Shown: positions 19,764 to 29,895, numbered from the stretch's first letter. The stretch is DNA of 64,000 nt from Stenotrophomonas africana (GCF_013004645.1 NZ_JABEME010000008.1:1-64000); one strand, 5' to 3'. Notes: generated by a model not told the origin, from the sequence alone. Program-made: numbers and translations.

Positions 19764-21022
19764 GCCTGGAGTCTCCGCGCGATCAGCGCCAGCAGTTGTT
19801 CGGCCAGCTCGCGCTTGGAGGTGGCCGGGAATACCTGTTCACCGTCCTGCCAGAAGGCAGTGGCGGCATTGTTGTCGCTCTCGAAACCGCCGCCGCTGAT
19901 GCCGACCTGGTTGGCGATCACCAGGTCCAGGCGCTTGTCGACCAGCTTGCCACGCGCATATTTCTCCACGTCGTGGGTTTCGGCGGCAAAGCCGACCACC
20001 AGCTTCAGCGACTGCGTCTGCGCGGCAACTTCGGCAAGGATGTCCGGCGTGCGCACCAGCTCGATCACCAGCGACTGGCTCTCGGCGGTCTTCTTCAGCT
20101 TCTGCGGAGCCACCTGGCGCGGCGTGTAGTCGGACACCGCGGCGGCGCCGATATAGATGTCGGCCGGCAGCGACTTCAGCACGGCATCGCGCATCTGCGC
20201 GGCCGAGCGCACGTCGACCCGCTGCACGCCGGGTGGCGTCGGCAGCTGTACCGGGCCGCTGACCAGCACCACCTGGGCGCCCATCGTCGCGGCAGCCGCG
20301 GCCAGGGCGAAGCCCATCTTGCCGCTGCTGCGGTTGCCGACGTAGCGCACCGGATCGATGTCTTCATAGGTCGGACCGGCGCTGATCAGCAGGCGCAGGC
20401 CCTGCAGCGCGCGGATTTCCGGCGCGGCAACGGTCGCGGCGCTGCTGCCATTGGCGGCCAGCGCGGCCACGATGTCGCCGGGCTCGGCCAGACGACCCGG
20501 ACCGGACTCACCTTCGGCCAGCGGACCGTCGACCGGACCGATCACCTGTGCGCCGCGCTGGCGCAGCAGGGCGATGTTGGCCTGGGTGGCCGGATGCAGC
20601 CACATGCGGTGGTTCATCGCCGGGCAGATCGTCAACGGCGCAGTGCTGGCCAGGCACAACGTGCTGACCAGGTCATCGGCGTGGCCCTGGGCCAGCCGTG
20701 CCAGCAGATCGGCGGTGCCCGGGGCGACCACGATGCGGTCGGCCCAGCGGGCCAGCTCGATGTGGCCCATGGCCTGTTCGGCGGCGCTGTCCCACAACGT
20801 GGTGCGGGTCGGCTGCCCGGACAGGGCCTGGAAGCTGAGCGGAGTGACGAACTGCTGGGCACCGGCGGTCATCGCCACCTGCACCTGGGCACCGGCGTCG
20901 CGCAGGCGCCGCACCAGTTCCAGCGCCTTGTACGCCGCGATCCCGCCGCCGACGCACAACAGCAGTTTCTGACCTTCCAGCGCGCGGGCCGGCGCGGGGG
21001 AAGCGTTGGGGGAGTCAGCCAC
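19760..21022 (-). CDS. coaBC: Bifunctional phosphopantothenoylcysteine decarboxylase / phosphopantothenate-cysteine ligase
   Basis: Performs two consecutive steps of coenzyme A synthesis. The N-terminal CoaC flavoprotein domain (about 1-190) shows [16 protein letters not shown], the catalytic His in [19 protein letters not shown], and PAMNHRMW. The CoaB domain shows [24 protein letters not shown] and the KLKK segment. I use the GTG at 21022, which has AGGA about ten bases upstream and gives 420 residues; the longer open frame lacks conservation. It is the first gene of the coaBC-dut-algC operon and is divergent from a response regulator. Confidence 0.95.
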   Translation of the reverse strand: MADSPNASPAPARALEGQKLLLCVGGGIAAYKALELVRRLRDAGAQVQVAMTAGAQQFVTPLSFQALSGQPTRTTLWDSAAEQAMGHIELARWADRIVVAPGTADLLARLAQGHADDLVSTLCLASTAPLTICPAMNHRMWLHPATQANIALLRQRGAQVIGPVDGPLAEGESGPGRLAEPGDIVAALAANGSSAATVAAPEIRALQGLRLLISAGPTYEDIDPVRYVGNRSSGKMGFALAAAAATMGAQVVLVSGPVQLPTPPGVQRVDVRSAAQMRDAVLKSLPADIYIGAAAVSDYTPRQVAPQKLKKTAESQSLVIELVRTPDILAEVAAQTQSLKLVVGFAAETHDVEKYARGKLVDKRLDLVIANQVGISGGGFESDNNAATAFWQDGEQVFPATSKRELAEQLLALIARRLQA

Positions 21023-21250
21023 CTGGAATTCCTGTGCAAACGAGGGCGCTAGCTTACCCGATGGTCGGTAATGTCCCGGTGCAGGGTGCACATAGCAGAC
21101 AGCTATCAGCAGATGGAGCGCGCTGCGCTTGACCCGGAGTTTGCCGGGTATGGGTTTCGGACCTTTCCTATACCTCTGCGGCCCTGCTCTTTTGCAGAAT
21201 CAGGCGTTGGCTGCCTCTCACCGTGGCCTGTTCGATCCTCAAGGAGCCGC

Positions 21251-21877
21251 GTGCATCCACGCATCATCATCGCCGACGACCATCCCGTGGTCCTGCATGG
21301 CATCCGTATCGTGCTGCAGACCCATCTGATGGACATCGTCGGCAGTGCACGTGACGGTGCCCAGCTGCTGGAGCTGGTGGACCACCACGACTGCGATGCA
21401 GTGCTGACCGACCTGTCGATGCCGGGTGCCGGCCCGGATGGTCCAGAGCTGATCGACGCGCTGCGCATGCGCCGCCCTGGCCTGCCGGTGGTGGTGCTGA
21501 CCGGCGCCCGACATCCCGGCCTGCTGGACGGACTGCTGCGGGAGGGCATCAGCGGCCTGGTCGACAAGTGTGCCGATTTCGCCGAACTGCCCCAGGCGCT
21601 GAACGCCGCGCTGGCCGGGCAGGTATTCGTCTCCCAGCAGCTGCGCCACCACCTGCAGGCGCGCGACCTGCTGTTTCCGCGCGAACCGGCGCCGCTGTCG
21701 GCACGTGAACAGGAAGTGCTGGAGCTGCTGGCGGCCGGTCTCAACGTGAACGAAGTCGCCGAGCGCTGTGGGCGCAGCCCGAAGACCATCAGCCGGCAGA
21801 AGGCCGAAGCCAAGCGCAAGCTGGGCCTGCAGAACAACCAGGAACTGTTCGACTACCTGCAGACCCGGCGCGACTGA
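21251..21877 (+). CDS. NarL/FixJ-family response regulator
   Basis: Two-component regulator of unknown target. The receiver has an intact acidic pocket ([14 protein letters not shown]), a phospho-acceptor in [11 protein letters not shown] and a Lys in VDKCAD. The output is a LuxR-type helix-turn-helix ([37 protein letters not shown]). It has 208 residues from GTG 21251, preceded by AAGGAG. No histidine kinase is adjacent, so it is an orphan or has a distant partner. Its C-terminal region resembles RcsB-type proteins. Confidence 0.88.
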   Translation: MHPRIIIADDHPVVLHGIRIVLQTHLMDIVGSARDGAQLLELVDHHDCDAVLTDLSMPGAGPDGPELIDALRMRRPGLPVVVLTGARHPGLLDGLLREGISGLVDKCADFAELPQALNAALAGQVFVSQQLRHHLQARDLLFPREPAPLSAREQEVLELLAAGLNVNEVAERCGRSPKTISRQKAEAKRKLGLQNNQELFDYLQTRRD

Positions 21878-21947
21878 GGCATCGACCGACCCGGGCCTGC
21901 GGCAAGCCCTGATGGGAGACGCCGCCTGGGCTGGCGATGATGCAGGC

Positions 21948-22652
21948 ATGCCCATCCACGACTGGCCCGAACAGGAACGCCCCCGCGAGAAGTTGATCGC
22001 GCGCGGGCCCACGTCACTTTCCGACGCCGAACTGCTGGCCCTGTTTCTCGGCTCCGGGTTCGGTGGCCGCGATGCCGTGCAGACCGCGCGCGACCTGCTG
22101 CAGGCGCATGGCCCGTTGCGGGTGCTGCTCGATCGGCCCGCGCGGGAGCTGGCCCGCCTGCCCGGGCTGGGCCCGGCGCGCAGCTGTACGCTGGCTGCCG
22201 GGCTGGAACTGGCCCACCGTTACCTGGCCGCCGAGTTGGAACACGGCGAAGCGGTCGGCAACAACCCGGCCGCGGTCGGCCGCTATCTGCAGCACCGCCT
22301 GCGGGGACAGGCCCGGGAGATCTTCATGGCCCTGTTCCTGGACAATCGCCACCGCCTGATCGCCTGCGAGGAACTGTTCCACGGCACCATCAACGCCGCA
22401 CCGGTCTACCCCCGCGAAGTGGTCCGGCGCGCCCTGCTGCACAACGCGGCGGCGGTGATCCTCAGCCACAACCACCCTTCCGGCGACCCGGAACCCTCCA
22501 GCGCCGATACCCGCATCACCGACGAACTGCAGCAGGCGCTGGCAATGGTGGACGTGCGCCTGCTGGACCACTTCGTGGTGGGCGAGGGCCGTCCCGTTTC
22601 ATTTGCTGAACGGGGCCTGCTGTCCCCGCCCCAGCCACGCCTGTTCGGCTGA
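21948..22652 (+). CDS. radC: RadC family protein (JAMM domain)
   Basis: RadC-family protein with an N-terminal UPF0758 helix-hairpin-helix region ([33 protein letters not shown]) and a C-terminal JAMM metalloprotease-like fold with [14 protein letters not shown]. The real function is uncertain; the historical DNA-repair role is not established. It has 234 residues from ATG 21948. The radC position beside coaBC is common in gammaproteobacteria; here a regulator gene has been placed between them. Confidence 0.93.
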   Translation: MPIHDWPEQERPREKLIARGPTSLSDAELLALFLGSGFGGRDAVQTARDLLQAHGPLRVLLDRPARELARLPGLGPARSCTLAAGLELAHRYLAAELEHGEAVGNNPAAVGRYLQHRLRGQAREIFMALFLDNRHRLIACEELFHGTINAAPVYPREVVRRALLHNAAAVILSHNHPSGDPEPSSADTRITDELQQALAMVDVRLLDHFVVGEGRPVSFAERGLLSPPQPRLFG

Positions 22653-22725
22653 GCGCGGCCCCTTCGGGCGCCATCGGCCGCCCCCACAGGCATGTTCTGG
22701 TCAGCGTGGGCGCGGGCATCTGCGC

Positions 22726-22731
22726 TAAAAT
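22726..22731 (+). promoter_or_regulatory. -10 element of the argS promoter
   Basis: TAAAAT at 22726-22731 lies 35 bases before the argS start, in a suitable place for its promoter. No good -35 hexamer is visible in this GC-rich stretch. Confidence 0.45.
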
Positions 22732-22766
22732 GGGCGATTCCGCCGCTCATTCTCACAGCAGGCCTC

Positions 22767-24455
22767 GTGAAAAATCTCCTCCGCGCCCTGATCAGCCAAG
22801 GCATCGAAGCCTTGCGCGCCAATGGCACCCTGCCCGCCGACTCCCTGCCGCCGGACTTCGTGGTCGAGCGCCCGAAGACCCGCGACCACGGCGACTTCGC
22901 CACCAACGCCGCGATGCTGCTGGCCAAGGCCGCGCGCAGCAATCCGCGCGCACTGGCACAGGCATTGGTCGAGGCGCTGCCGCGCAGCGAGGACGTCAGC
23001 AAGGTCGAGATCGCCGGCCCCGGCTTCATCAACTTCCACCTGGCCCCGGCCGCGTACCAGCGCGAAGCCGCCTCGGTCATCAAGGAAGCCCACGACTACG
23101 GCCGCAACCTGTCCGGCAATGGCCGCACGGTGGGCGTGGAGTACGTGTCGGCCAACCCGACCGGTCCGCTGCATGTCGGCCATGGCCGCGCGGCGGCGAT
23201 CGGCGACTGCGTGGCGCGCGTGCTCGATGCCAACGGCTGGAACGCCAAGCGTGAGTTCTACTACAACGACGCCGGCGTGCAGATCGAAAACCTGGCGCTG
23301 TCCACCCAGGCGCGGATCAAGGGCATCGCGCCGGACCAGGATGGCTGGCCGGAAGGTGGCTACCGCGGTGAATACATCGCCGACGTCGCCCGTGCCTACA
23401 TGGCCGGTGCCAGCGTCGACCTGGAAGGCAGCACCGTGGTCGGCGCCAAGGACCCGGACGACATGCAGGCAATCCGCCGCTTCGCCGTGGCCTACCTGCG
23501 CAACGAGCAGAATCTGGACCTGGCCGCGTTCGGCGTCGACTTCGACATCTATTTCCTGGAAAGCTCGCTGTACGCCGACGGCAAGGTGGCCGAAGCGGTG
23601 GCCAAGCTGCAGGCCTCGGGTCATACCTATGAAGAAGGTGGCGCACTGTGGCTGCGCAGCACCGACTTCGGTGACGACAAGGACCGCGTGATGCGCAAGT
23701 CCGACGGCACCTTCACCTACTTCGTGCCGGACGTGGCCTACCACCTGTCCAAGTGGCAGCGCGGCTACGAGCGCGCGATCACCGAACTGGGGGCCGACCA
23801 CCACGGCTCGCTGGCACGCGTGCGCGCCGGCCTGCAGGCGATGGAAGTGGGCATCCCGCAGGGCTGGCCGGAATACGTGCTGCACCAGATGGTCACCGTC
23901 ATGCGTGGCGGCGAGGAAGTGAAGCTGTCCAAGCGTGCCGGCAGCTACTTCACCCTGCGCGACCTGATCGAGGAAGCCGGCCGCGATGCCACCCGCTGGT
24001 TCCTGATCGCGCGCAAGCCCGATTCGCAGCTGACCTTCGACATCGACCTGGCCCGCCAGCAGAGCAACGACAACCCGGTGTTCTACGTGCAGTACGCCCA
24101 TGCCCGCGTCTGTAGCCTGCTGCGCCAGGCGCAGGAGAAGGGCCTGGTGTACGAACAGGGCAACGGCCTGGCCAACCTTGGCCGCCTGGCCGACGAGGCT
24201 TCGCTGCTGCTGATGAACGAGATCTCGCGGTACCCGGAAGTGGTGGAGGCGGCCGGCGTGGCGCTGGAACCGCATCTGGTGGCGCAGTACCTGCGTGAAT
24301 TGGCGCACGCCTTCCACACGTGGTATCACGGGACGCCGGTGCTGGTGGAAGACGCCGCCGATCGCAACGCCAAGCTGACCCTGGCCTGCGCCGCGCGCCA
24401 GGTGCTGGCCAACGGCCTCGAACTCCTGGGCGTCAGCGCCCCGGAAAAAATGTAA
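22767..24455 (+). CDS. argS: Arginyl-tRNA synthetase
   Basis: Class I synthetase for tRNA-Arg. It has the N-terminal Add-1 domain, the HIGH motif as [15 protein letters not shown] (HVGH), a KLSKRAG motif in place of KMSKS, and a C-terminal DALR anticodon-binding region. GTG 22767 gives 562 residues beginning [16 protein letters not shown]; the open frame upstream is longer but unconserved. The SPOR-domain gene follows after 21 bases and is probably in the same transcript, as in related xanthomonads. Confidence 0.97.
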   Translation: MKNLLRALISQGIEALRANGTLPADSLPPDFVVERPKTRDHGDFATNAAMLLAKAARSNPRALAQALVEALPRSEDVSKVEIAGPGFINFHLAPAAYQREAASVIKEAHDYGRNLSGNGRTVGVEYVSANPTGPLHVGHGRAAAIGDCVARVLDANGWNAKREFYYNDAGVQIENLALSTQARIKGIAPDQDGWPEGGYRGEYIADVARAYMAGASVDLEGSTVVGAKDPDDMQAIRRFAVAYLRNEQNLDLAAFGVDFDIYFLESSLYADGKVAEAVAKLQASGHTYEEGGALWLRSTDFGDDKDRVMRKSDGTFTYFVPDVAYHLSKWQRGYERAITELGADHHGSLARVRAGLQAMEVGIPQGWPEYVLHQMVTVMRGGEEVKLSKRAGSYFTLRDLIEEAGRDATRWFLIARKPDSQLTFDIDLARQQSNDNPVFYVQYAHARVCSLLRQAQEKGLVYEQGNGLANLGRLADEASLLLMNEISRYPEVVEAAGVALEPHLVAQYLRELAHAFHTWYHGTPVLVEDAADRNAKLTLACAARQVLANGLELLGVSAPEKM

Positions 24456-24476
24456 GCATCAGGAGACGCAGTACAC

Positions 24477-25382
24477 ATGGCAGCACGACGCGGCAAAAAC
24501 CAGGCACGACGCAACAGCAGCAGCCAGGGCACACCCGGATGGGTGTGGCTGGTCGCTGGCGTGGCGATTGCGGCCGTGGTGTTCCTGGCGGCGCCGAACC
24601 TGTTCAAGGGCGAAGGCGATGGCTTCCTTCGCGCCGGTCCGCAGCCGAACCCGAACGCGCAGCCGGCCCCGGTCGCGGATGCCGACAGCGATGTGGGCAC
24701 CCAGCCGGCCGCGCAGCCGGCCACGCCGAAGCCGGCCGAACCGGAAAAGCCGGCCGCCACCCAGTACGACTTCTACACCCTGCTGCCGGGCAAGGAAGTT
24801 GAAATGTCCGACGCCGAACTGGCCGCCAGCGCGCGTGCCGAAGACCAGCGCCGGGCCAAGGCCGAAGCGCAGCGCGCGCAGGCGGCACTGGAAGGCAAGC
24901 CGGTTCCGCCGGCCAGTGCGGCCACTCCGGCACCGACGGCAACGGCCAGCGTCGCAAGCACCGCACCGGTGACCGCGACCAACCGTCCGCTGCCGGCACC
25001 GCTGAGCGAACGCCCGTCTGCAGCAACGCCGCCGGCCAGCGCCTCGACGGCGCCGGCCAATACGGCTGCCGCTACCGCAGCACCGCGCGCGGAAACCGCG
25101 CCGGCCGCGGCCAGTACGCCGGCCGCTGCTGCACCGGCTGCCGCCGACAACGCCCGCTACATCCTGCAGGCGGGTGCGTTCGGTGCCTCCGGCGATGCCG
25201 AAGCGACCAAGGCCAAGCTGGCGATGATGGGCCTGGCAGCACGCGTGGAATCAGCGCAGATCAACGGCAAGACCGTGTACCGCGTGCGCATGGGGCCGTA
25301 TGGCAGTGCCGGCGAGTTGTCCGAAGCCAAGCAGAAGCTGGATGGCACCGGCCTGCAGGCGATGGCGATCAAGGCGCAGTAA
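24477..25382 (+). CDS. SPOR-domain cell-division-type protein (FtsN-like)
   Basis: Membrane-anchored peptidoglycan-binding protein. The 301-residue protein has a basic cytoplasmic tail, one helix (about 21-40), a long Ala/Pro-rich linker with repeated AAPA-type segments (about 55-220), and a C-terminal SPOR domain (about 222-301: YILQAGAFGASGDAEATKAK, YRVRMGPY). The layout equals FtsN, although similarity outside the SPOR domain cannot be judged by eye. ATG 24477 has AGGAG upstream. A strong terminator follows. Confidence 0.85.
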   Translation: MAARRGKNQARRNSSSQGTPGWVWLVAGVAIAAVVFLAAPNLFKGEGDGFLRAGPQPNPNAQPAPVADADSDVGTQPAAQPATPKPAEPEKPAATQYDFYTLLPGKEVEMSDAELAASARAEDQRRAKAEAQRAQAALEGKPVPPASAATPAPTATASVASTAPVTATNRPLPAPLSERPSAATPPASASTAPANTAAATAAPRAETAPAAASTPAAAAPAAADNARYILQAGAFGASGDAEATKAKLAMMGLAARVESAQINGKTVYRVRMGPYGSAGELSEAKQKLDGTGLQAMAIKAQ

Positions 25383-25399
25383 GTCTGCCGCTATTAATG

Positions 25400-25427
25400 A
25401 AAAAGCCGGGCACTGCCCGGCTTTTTT
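25400..25427 (+). terminator. Rho-independent terminator after the SPOR gene
   Basis: An A-rich 5' flank, a GCCGGGC/GCCCGGC stem and a run of six T (25422-25427). The inverse orientation also has a T-run, so it can work for the convergent dehydrogenase gene as well. Confidence 0.92.
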
Positions 25428-25433
25428 GTTTCT

Positions 25434-25492
25434 GTAGAGCCGAGCCATGCTCGGCTGAATCCAGACGAAGCCGAGCATGGGCTCGGCTCTAC
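25434..25492. repeat. SMAG dimer
   Basis: A GTAG-headed unit with stem gccgagc/gctcggc at its left end and the inverted copy ending CTAC at 25492. It lies directly after a bidirectional terminator between convergent genes. The sequence is nearly the same as the dimer at 4557. Confidence 0.85.
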
Positions 25493-25538
25493 AGGACCTA
25501 CCCCACCAGCGATCACACGAGACGTCGCACGGTGCGGG

Positions 25539-26291
25539 TCAGCCTTCGCGTGCCACCTGGAAACCAGCAAATGACTGGCTGACCGGCATCAGTTCCAGGC
25601 GATTGATGTTCAGGTGCGGAGGCAGGCTGGCCACCCAGAAGATCTGTTCGGCGATGTCTTCGGCGGTCATCGGGTTGGCGCCGGTATAGAGCTTGTCCGA
25701 TGCCGCCTGGTCGCCATGGGTACGCACCACGGTGAACTCGGTTTCGGCCATGCCCGGCTCGATCGTGGTCACGCGCACGCCGGTGCCGTGCAGGTCCGAA
25801 CGCAGGCCCAGCGAGAACTGGCTGACGAAGGCCTTGGTGCCACCGTAGGCGTTACCGCCCGGGTACGGGTAGACGCCGGCCACCGACGAAATATTGATGA
25901 TCGCGCCCTTGCGCTCCACCAGCTGCGGCAGCAGGCGGTGGGTCAGGGTCACCAGCGCGGTGATGTTGGTGTCGATCATCGTGGTCCAGTCCGACAGCTT
26001 GGCGCTCTGTGCCGGCGCGGTGCCCTGCGCCAGACCGGCGTTGTTGACCAGCAGATCGATCTGGCCGAAGGCCGGCGGCAGTGCCAGCAGCGCAGCTTCC
26101 ATCGCGACCGGATCGCGGATGTCGAAGGCGGCCGCATGCACCACGTCCTTGCCGTAGCGCTCGACCAGCGGCTGCAGGCGTTCAGCACGGCGGCCGGTGG
26201 CGATCACCTTCCAGCCCGCCTGGGCGAAGCGGTGGACAGCGGCGGCGCCGAAGCCGGACGTGGCGCCGGTAATCAGGACAGTGCGGGTCAT
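25539..26291 (-). CDS. Short-chain dehydrogenase/reductase (YdfG-like)
   Basis: Classical SDR, 250 residues. The cofactor motif TGATSGFG is at the N-terminus, followed by a Arg-rich strand end (ATGRRAERL) that favours NADP(H). The NNAG motif, a catalytic Ser (INISSVAG) and YxxxK (NAYGGTKAF) are intact. The closest named family by pattern is YdfG, an NADP-dependent 3-hydroxy acid dehydrogenase; the substrate here is unproven. ATG 26291 was chosen because the SDR fold begins there (MTRTVLITG). It stands alone. Confidence 0.87.
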   Translation of the reverse strand: MTRTVLITGATSGFGAAAVHRFAQAGWKVIATGRRAERLQPLVERYGKDVVHAAAFDIRDPVAMEAALLALPPAFGQIDLLVNNAGLAQGTAPAQSAKLSDWTTMIDTNITALVTLTHRLLPQLVERKGAIINISSVAGVYPYPGGNAYGGTKAFVSQFSLGLRSDLHGTGVRVTTIEPGMAETEFTVVRTHGDQAASDKLYTGANPMTAEDIAEQIFWVASLPPHLNINRLELMPVSQSFAGFQVAREG

Positions 26292-26394
26292 CAGGCAACT
26301 CCAGGGGGAAAACCAGACCCCCATTCTGGCACCGTCGGCCGGGGGTTGCGTTGCCTGATCAGCCAGATCCGGCCCCGCCTGCCGGGGTGACCGG

Positions 26395-26400
26395 TACAAT
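26395..26400 (+). promoter_or_regulatory. -10 element of yehS, implying a leaderless transcript
   Basis: TACAAT at 26395-26400 is followed by the yehS ATG at 26407. A start of transcription seven bases after the -10 would fall on or beside the start codon. Confidence 0.5.
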
Positions 26401-26406
26401 TGGGCC

Positions 26407-26874
26407 ATGATCAACAACGATGTCCTGCGCAGCGTGCGCTACTCCCTGGACCTGGGCGACCACCACGTGGTGACCCTGTGCCAGATGGCCGACCCGGCCT
26501 TCGCCGTGGATCCCGAACAGGTGAAGGCCTGGCTGCGCCGCGAGGACGAAGCCGGTTTCGAAGCGATGAGCGACAGCGCGCTGGCGCACTTCCTCGATGG
26601 CCTGATCGTGCACCTGCGCGGTCGCGACGAGAGCCAGCCGCAGCGTGCGGTGGAAACCCGCATCGACAACAACCTGGTGCTGAAGAAGCTGCGCGTGGCG
26701 TTCCAGCTGCGCGACGTCGATCTGATGGAGATTTTCGCCAGCGCCGGTTTCAACGTGTCCAAGTCGGAAGTGGGTGCATTGTTCCGCCAGCCCGGGCACA
26801 CCAATTACCGGCGGTGCCTGGACCAGATGCTGCGCAACTTCCTCAAGGGCCTGAGCCTGCGCCTGCGCGGCTGA
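26407..26874 (+). CDS. yehS: DUF1456 family protein YehS
   Basis: A 155-residue protein of two repeated helical DUF1456 units: NNDVLRSVRYSLDLGD near the start and DNNLVLKKLRVAFQLRDVDL in the second half. The molecular role is unknown. No ribosome site precedes ATG 26407, and a -10 box ends six bases earlier, so translation may be leaderless. Its last 32 bases overlap the 3' end of the convergent LysR gene. Confidence 0.88.
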   Translation: MINNDVLRSVRYSLDLGDHHVVTLCQMADPAFAVDPEQVKAWLRREDEAGFEAMSDSALAHFLDGLIVHLRGRDESQPQRAVETRIDNNLVLKKLRVAFQLRDVDLMEIFASAGFNVSKSEVGALFRQPGHTNYRRCLDQMLRNFLKGLSLRLRG

Positions 26875-27730
26875 GCACGGCCTCGACGAACGCCCGCGCC
26901 GCCGGTGTCGGCAGCCGCTGCCAGACCAGGTGCACGCGGCGGGTCGGGGTCGGCTGCAGCGGAATCCGCACCACGCCTTCAAAGCCTTCGGCGATCAACG
27001 CCGGCACGATGCCAACCGCCAGGCCATGGCGGACGAAGCGCTCGACCAGTTCCATCAGGTTGACCTCGAAGCGCACCGTGTGCGGCAGGCCAGCGGCGGC
27101 GAAGGCATCGTCGGTCTGCCGCCGCGCACCGGTGCCGCGCGGGAAGTCGACCAGCGCCTCGTCCTGTAATTCCGTCAAGGGCAGCTGCTTGCGCCGGGCC
27201 AAGCGATGCGACGGCGCCAGCACCGCCACCAGGTCTTCTTCCTGCAGCATCTGGTGGCAGACGCCATCCAGCGCTGCCGAAGGCGCCAGACCGACCAGTG
27301 CCACATCCAGGTCGCGTGACTGCACCTGCGCGATCAGGTCCTCGCTCTTGTCGACCCGCAGCTGGAACTCGACCTGCGGGTGCGCCTGCTGGAAGGCAGC
27401 CAGCATTGCCACCACATCGATATCGGTCAGCGAGGAGATCTGCCCGATCGCCAGCAGGCCACGCACCTCGCCACTGACCGCAGCCACGTCGGCACGCAAA
27501 TGGCGCAGGCTGGCCAGCACCTGGCGTGCGTGTACCAGGAGCGCCTCACCGGCCGCCGTCGCCCGCACCTGCCGCGGCAGGCGCTCGAACAGCGGCGTGC
27601 CCAGTTCCTGCTCCAGGTAGGCAATCTGGTGGCTCAACGCGGACTGCACCACATGGCAGCGTTCGGCAGCACGGGTGAAATTGCCCTCTTCGGCCAGGGC
27701 GACGGCAAATTCGAGCTGCTTGAGATTCAC
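26843..27730 (-). CDS. LysR-type transcriptional regulator
   Basis: A 295-residue LTTR with an N-terminal winged helix (FTRAAERCHVVQSALSHQIA, near 20-39) and a substrate-binding domain. GTG 27730 starts the conserved NLKQLEFAVALAEEGNF segment. It is divergent from the MFS gene at 27829, the standard arrangement for an LTTR controlling its neighbour, so the MFS transporter is the likely target. The inducer is unknown. The gene's 3' end overlaps yehS by 32 bases. Confidence 0.9.
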   Translation of the reverse strand: MNLKQLEFAVALAEEGNFTRAAERCHVVQSALSHQIAYLEQELGTPLFERLPRQVRATAAGEALLVHARQVLASLRHLRADVAAVSGEVRGLLAIGQISSLTDIDVVAMLAAFQQAHPQVEFQLRVDKSEDLIAQVQSRDLDVALVGLAPSAALDGVCHQMLQEEDLVAVLAPSHRLARRKQLPLTELQDEALVDFPRGTGARRQTDDAFAAAGLPHTVRFEVNLMELVERFVRHGLAVGIVPALIAEGFEGVVRIPLQPTPTRRVHLVWQRLPTPAARAFVEAVLSRAGAGSGP

Positions 27731-27828
27731 CCAACTATCTCGTTTCCAGATGGCATGGATGATGATGATTCATTTCCATCATGGTCGCAGCAGGCGGACA
27801 CTGTGCACCCCGCTTCCTGGAACACCGC
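27731..27828 (+). promoter_or_regulatory. Divergent promoter/operator region between the LysR and MFS genes
   Basis: This 98-base spacer carries a short direct repeat of GAT/ATG triplets (27756-27770) and an imperfect inverted pair ATGATG (27759-27764) with CATCAT (27776-27781). Such a T-N-A palindrome could be the LTTR binding site. No clear -35/-10 pair is visible. Confidence 0.35.
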
Positions 27829-29022
27829 GTGAGTCCGTCCCTCCCCCCTCTGCACCGCTGGCAGGTGCTGCTGATGTCGGTGGCTACCGGCGTGGCCGTG
27901 GCCAGCAACTACTATGCGCAGCCGCTGCTGCACACCATTGCCGATGCCTTCGGTGTGCCGTTCGGCAAAGTCGGCATGGTGGTCACTGCCGCGCAGCTGA
28001 GCTATGCCGCCGGACTGATCCTGCTGGTGCCGCTGGGAGACCTGTTCGAACGCCGCCGCCTGATCGTGGTGATGAGCCTGTTGTCCGCCGGCGGGCTGGT
28101 GATCAGTGCCTGCGCGCCGTCGCTGACCTGGCTGCTGGTGGGCACCGCGATCACCGGCCTGTTCTCGGTGGTGGCACAGGTGCTGGTGCCGTTCGCCGCC
28201 ACGCTGGCCGCGCCGGAACATCGCGGTCGCGTGGTTGGCACGTTGATGAGCGGCCTGCTGCTGGGCATCCTGCTGGCACGTACCGTGGCCGGCCTGCTTT
28301 CCAGCCTGGGCGACTGGCGCCTGGTATACGCGATCGCCGCCGGCACCCTGGTGCTGACCGCACTGGCACTGCAGCGCGGCCTGCCGCGCTTCCACCACAG
28401 CGCCGGCCTTGGCTACTTTGCATTGCTGCGCTCGATCGGCGTGCTGTTCGTGCAGGAGCCGGTCCTGCGCCAGCGCACGCTGCTGGGCGCCTGCAGCTTC
28501 GCCATGTTCGCGATCTTCTGGACGCCACTGGCGTTCCTGCTGGCACAACCGCCCTACGCCTACAGCGACGCCACCATCGGCCTGTTCGGACTGGTCGGCG
28601 CGGCCGGCACGCTGGCGGCCGGCCTGGCCGGGCGCATGTCCGACCGCGGGCAGACCGGACGTGCAACCGCCATTGCGCTGGTGCTGTTGCTGCTGTCGTG
28701 GCTGCCGCTGGGGCTGTCGGCACATTCGCTGCTGGCGCTGCTGGTCGGCGTGGTGGTGCTGGACCTGGCCGCACAGCTGCTGCACGTCAGTAACCAGAAC
28801 CTGATCTATGCGCTGCAACCTGCGGCACGCAACCGCCTCAATGCCGGCTACATGACGGGCTACTTCATCGGCGGTTCGCTGGGTTCGCTGCTGTCGGCGC
28901 AGGTCTACCAGCGCTTCGGCTGGACCGGCGTCTGCGTGGCCGGTGCTGCGGTGGCCGTGCTGGCCCTGCTGCTGTGGCTGCCCGGCGCGCTGCGCGCGCG
29001 CCAGGCCTCGGCTGCCAACTAG
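27829..29022 (+). CDS. MFS transporter, probable efflux permease
   Basis: A 12-helix major facilitator, 397 residues from GTG 27829. The start VATGVAVASNYYAQPLLHTIA and the motif GDLFERRRLIV after helix 2 match drug:H+ antiporter-like MFS proteins. The open frame begins at 27781, but those codons overlap the regulatory spacer. It is divergently transcribed from a LysR-type gene that probably regulates it. The substrate cannot be told from sequence. Its stop overlaps the convergent gene's stop by 4 bases. Confidence 0.85.
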   Translation: MSPSLPPLHRWQVLLMSVATGVAVASNYYAQPLLHTIADAFGVPFGKVGMVVTAAQLSYAAGLILLVPLGDLFERRRLIVVMSLLSAGGLVISACAPSLTWLLVGTAITGLFSVVAQVLVPFAATLAAPEHRGRVVGTLMSGLLLGILLARTVAGLLSSLGDWRLVYAIAAGTLVLTALALQRGLPRFHHSAGLGYFALLRSIGVLFVQEPVLRQRTLLGACSFAMFAIFWTPLAFLLAQPPYAYSDATIGLFGLVGAAGTLAAGLAGRMSDRGQTGRATAIALVLLLLSWLPLGLSAHSLLALLVGVVVLDLAAQLLHVSNQNLIYALQPAARNRLNAGYMTGYFIGGSLGSLLSAQVYQRFGWTGVCVAGAAVAVLALLLWLPGALRARQASAAN

Positions 29023-29717
29023 AAGCTGCCCTGCAGTGCCAACTCCCATCGGCCACCGGCGTTGCCCGGGAACAGGCGCTTGGCCGCGTTGTCGGTGTCA
29101 TGCACGGTGGCGCGCAGCTCCCATGCCGGGGCCAGCGTGGCGACGGCACTGAGCTGTCCATGCAGGTAGTCCGGCCCCTGCGCGGTGGCCAGCCAGTACT
29201 GGCCCACCGCCGCTTCCAGGCGGAAACGTTCATGCAGCGGCACACGCACGCCCAACTGGGCATAGGTGCCGCGATGGCCGCCCGCCAGCGCGTCGTTGGA
29301 ATGGGCGACCTGCAACCAGGCGCGCTGCTTCCAGGTCACGCTGGTATTGAGTTCGGTCCAGTCCAGCGCGCGGCCAGTGCCCGGGTACACGTAGCGGGTC
29401 AGGTTGGCATCCAGCGTCCAGTCCGGGGCCAGCGCACCGGACCAGCCCGCCACCAGGTCGAACTCGCTGCGCGCGCCGTTGTCCGGCTTGAACGAAACGT
29501 TGGAGCCCCACACGCTGGCGTACCAGCCCGATGGGATCGAAACCTTCGCGCCCGCCTGCACCGCCGGGTCGCCGTCGCTCTGCGAGCTGCCGCGCCACAC
29601 GTAGTCACTGGTCAATGCGGCACTGCCACTGACCTGCACCTGTGCCTGCGCGCTGCCGATCCCGAGCAGCCCTGCCAGGGCGGCCACCATGGCCGCCATC
29701 ATCCCCTTGCTGTTCAC
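29019..29717 (-). CDS. Outer membrane beta-barrel protein (TIGR02001/Gcw_chp-like)
   Basis: A 232-residue exported protein. A signal peptide ends at GSAQAQ, followed by VQVSGSAALTSDYVWRGSSQSDGDPAVQAG, the hallmark start of the Gcw_chp family, and alternating aromatic strands (WYASVWGSNVSF, YTLDAN-like segments) ending in a terminal Phe (LALQGSF). A small barrel in the outer membrane is expected; function unknown. GTG 29717 is the likely start with GAGGAA upstream; ATG 29702 is an alternative. Confidence 0.82.
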   Translation of the reverse strand: MNSKGMMAAMVAALAGLLGIGSAQAQVQVSGSAALTSDYVWRGSSQSDGDPAVQAGAKVSIPSGWYASVWGSNVSFKPDNGARSEFDLVAGWSGALAPDWTLDANLTRYVYPGTGRALDWTELNTSVTWKQRAWLQVAHSNDALAGGHRGTYAQLGVRVPLHERFRLEAAVGQYWLATAQGPDYLHGQLSAVATLAPAWELRATVHDTDNAAKRLFPGNAGGRWELALQGSF

Positions 29718-29895
29718 TGCACTGTGTTCCTCGTCGAAGGCGGTCTTGCCGCCGGGAACGCAGTGTCGAGGCGGTAGCCGTAACGGATCGAGGGTGCTGC
29801 CGGGCCCGTGGCGCAAATTCGGCGTAAATCCCGTGAATCGGGGCCACATGCCAGCAGCGCGGTATCATGGCGCCCTGTTTCCAGGAACCAACCGC

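Noticed and set aside
27751..27781. Triplet-repeat microsatellite
   Set aside because: Only about four imperfect GAT/ATG units; better explained as part of a LysR operator.
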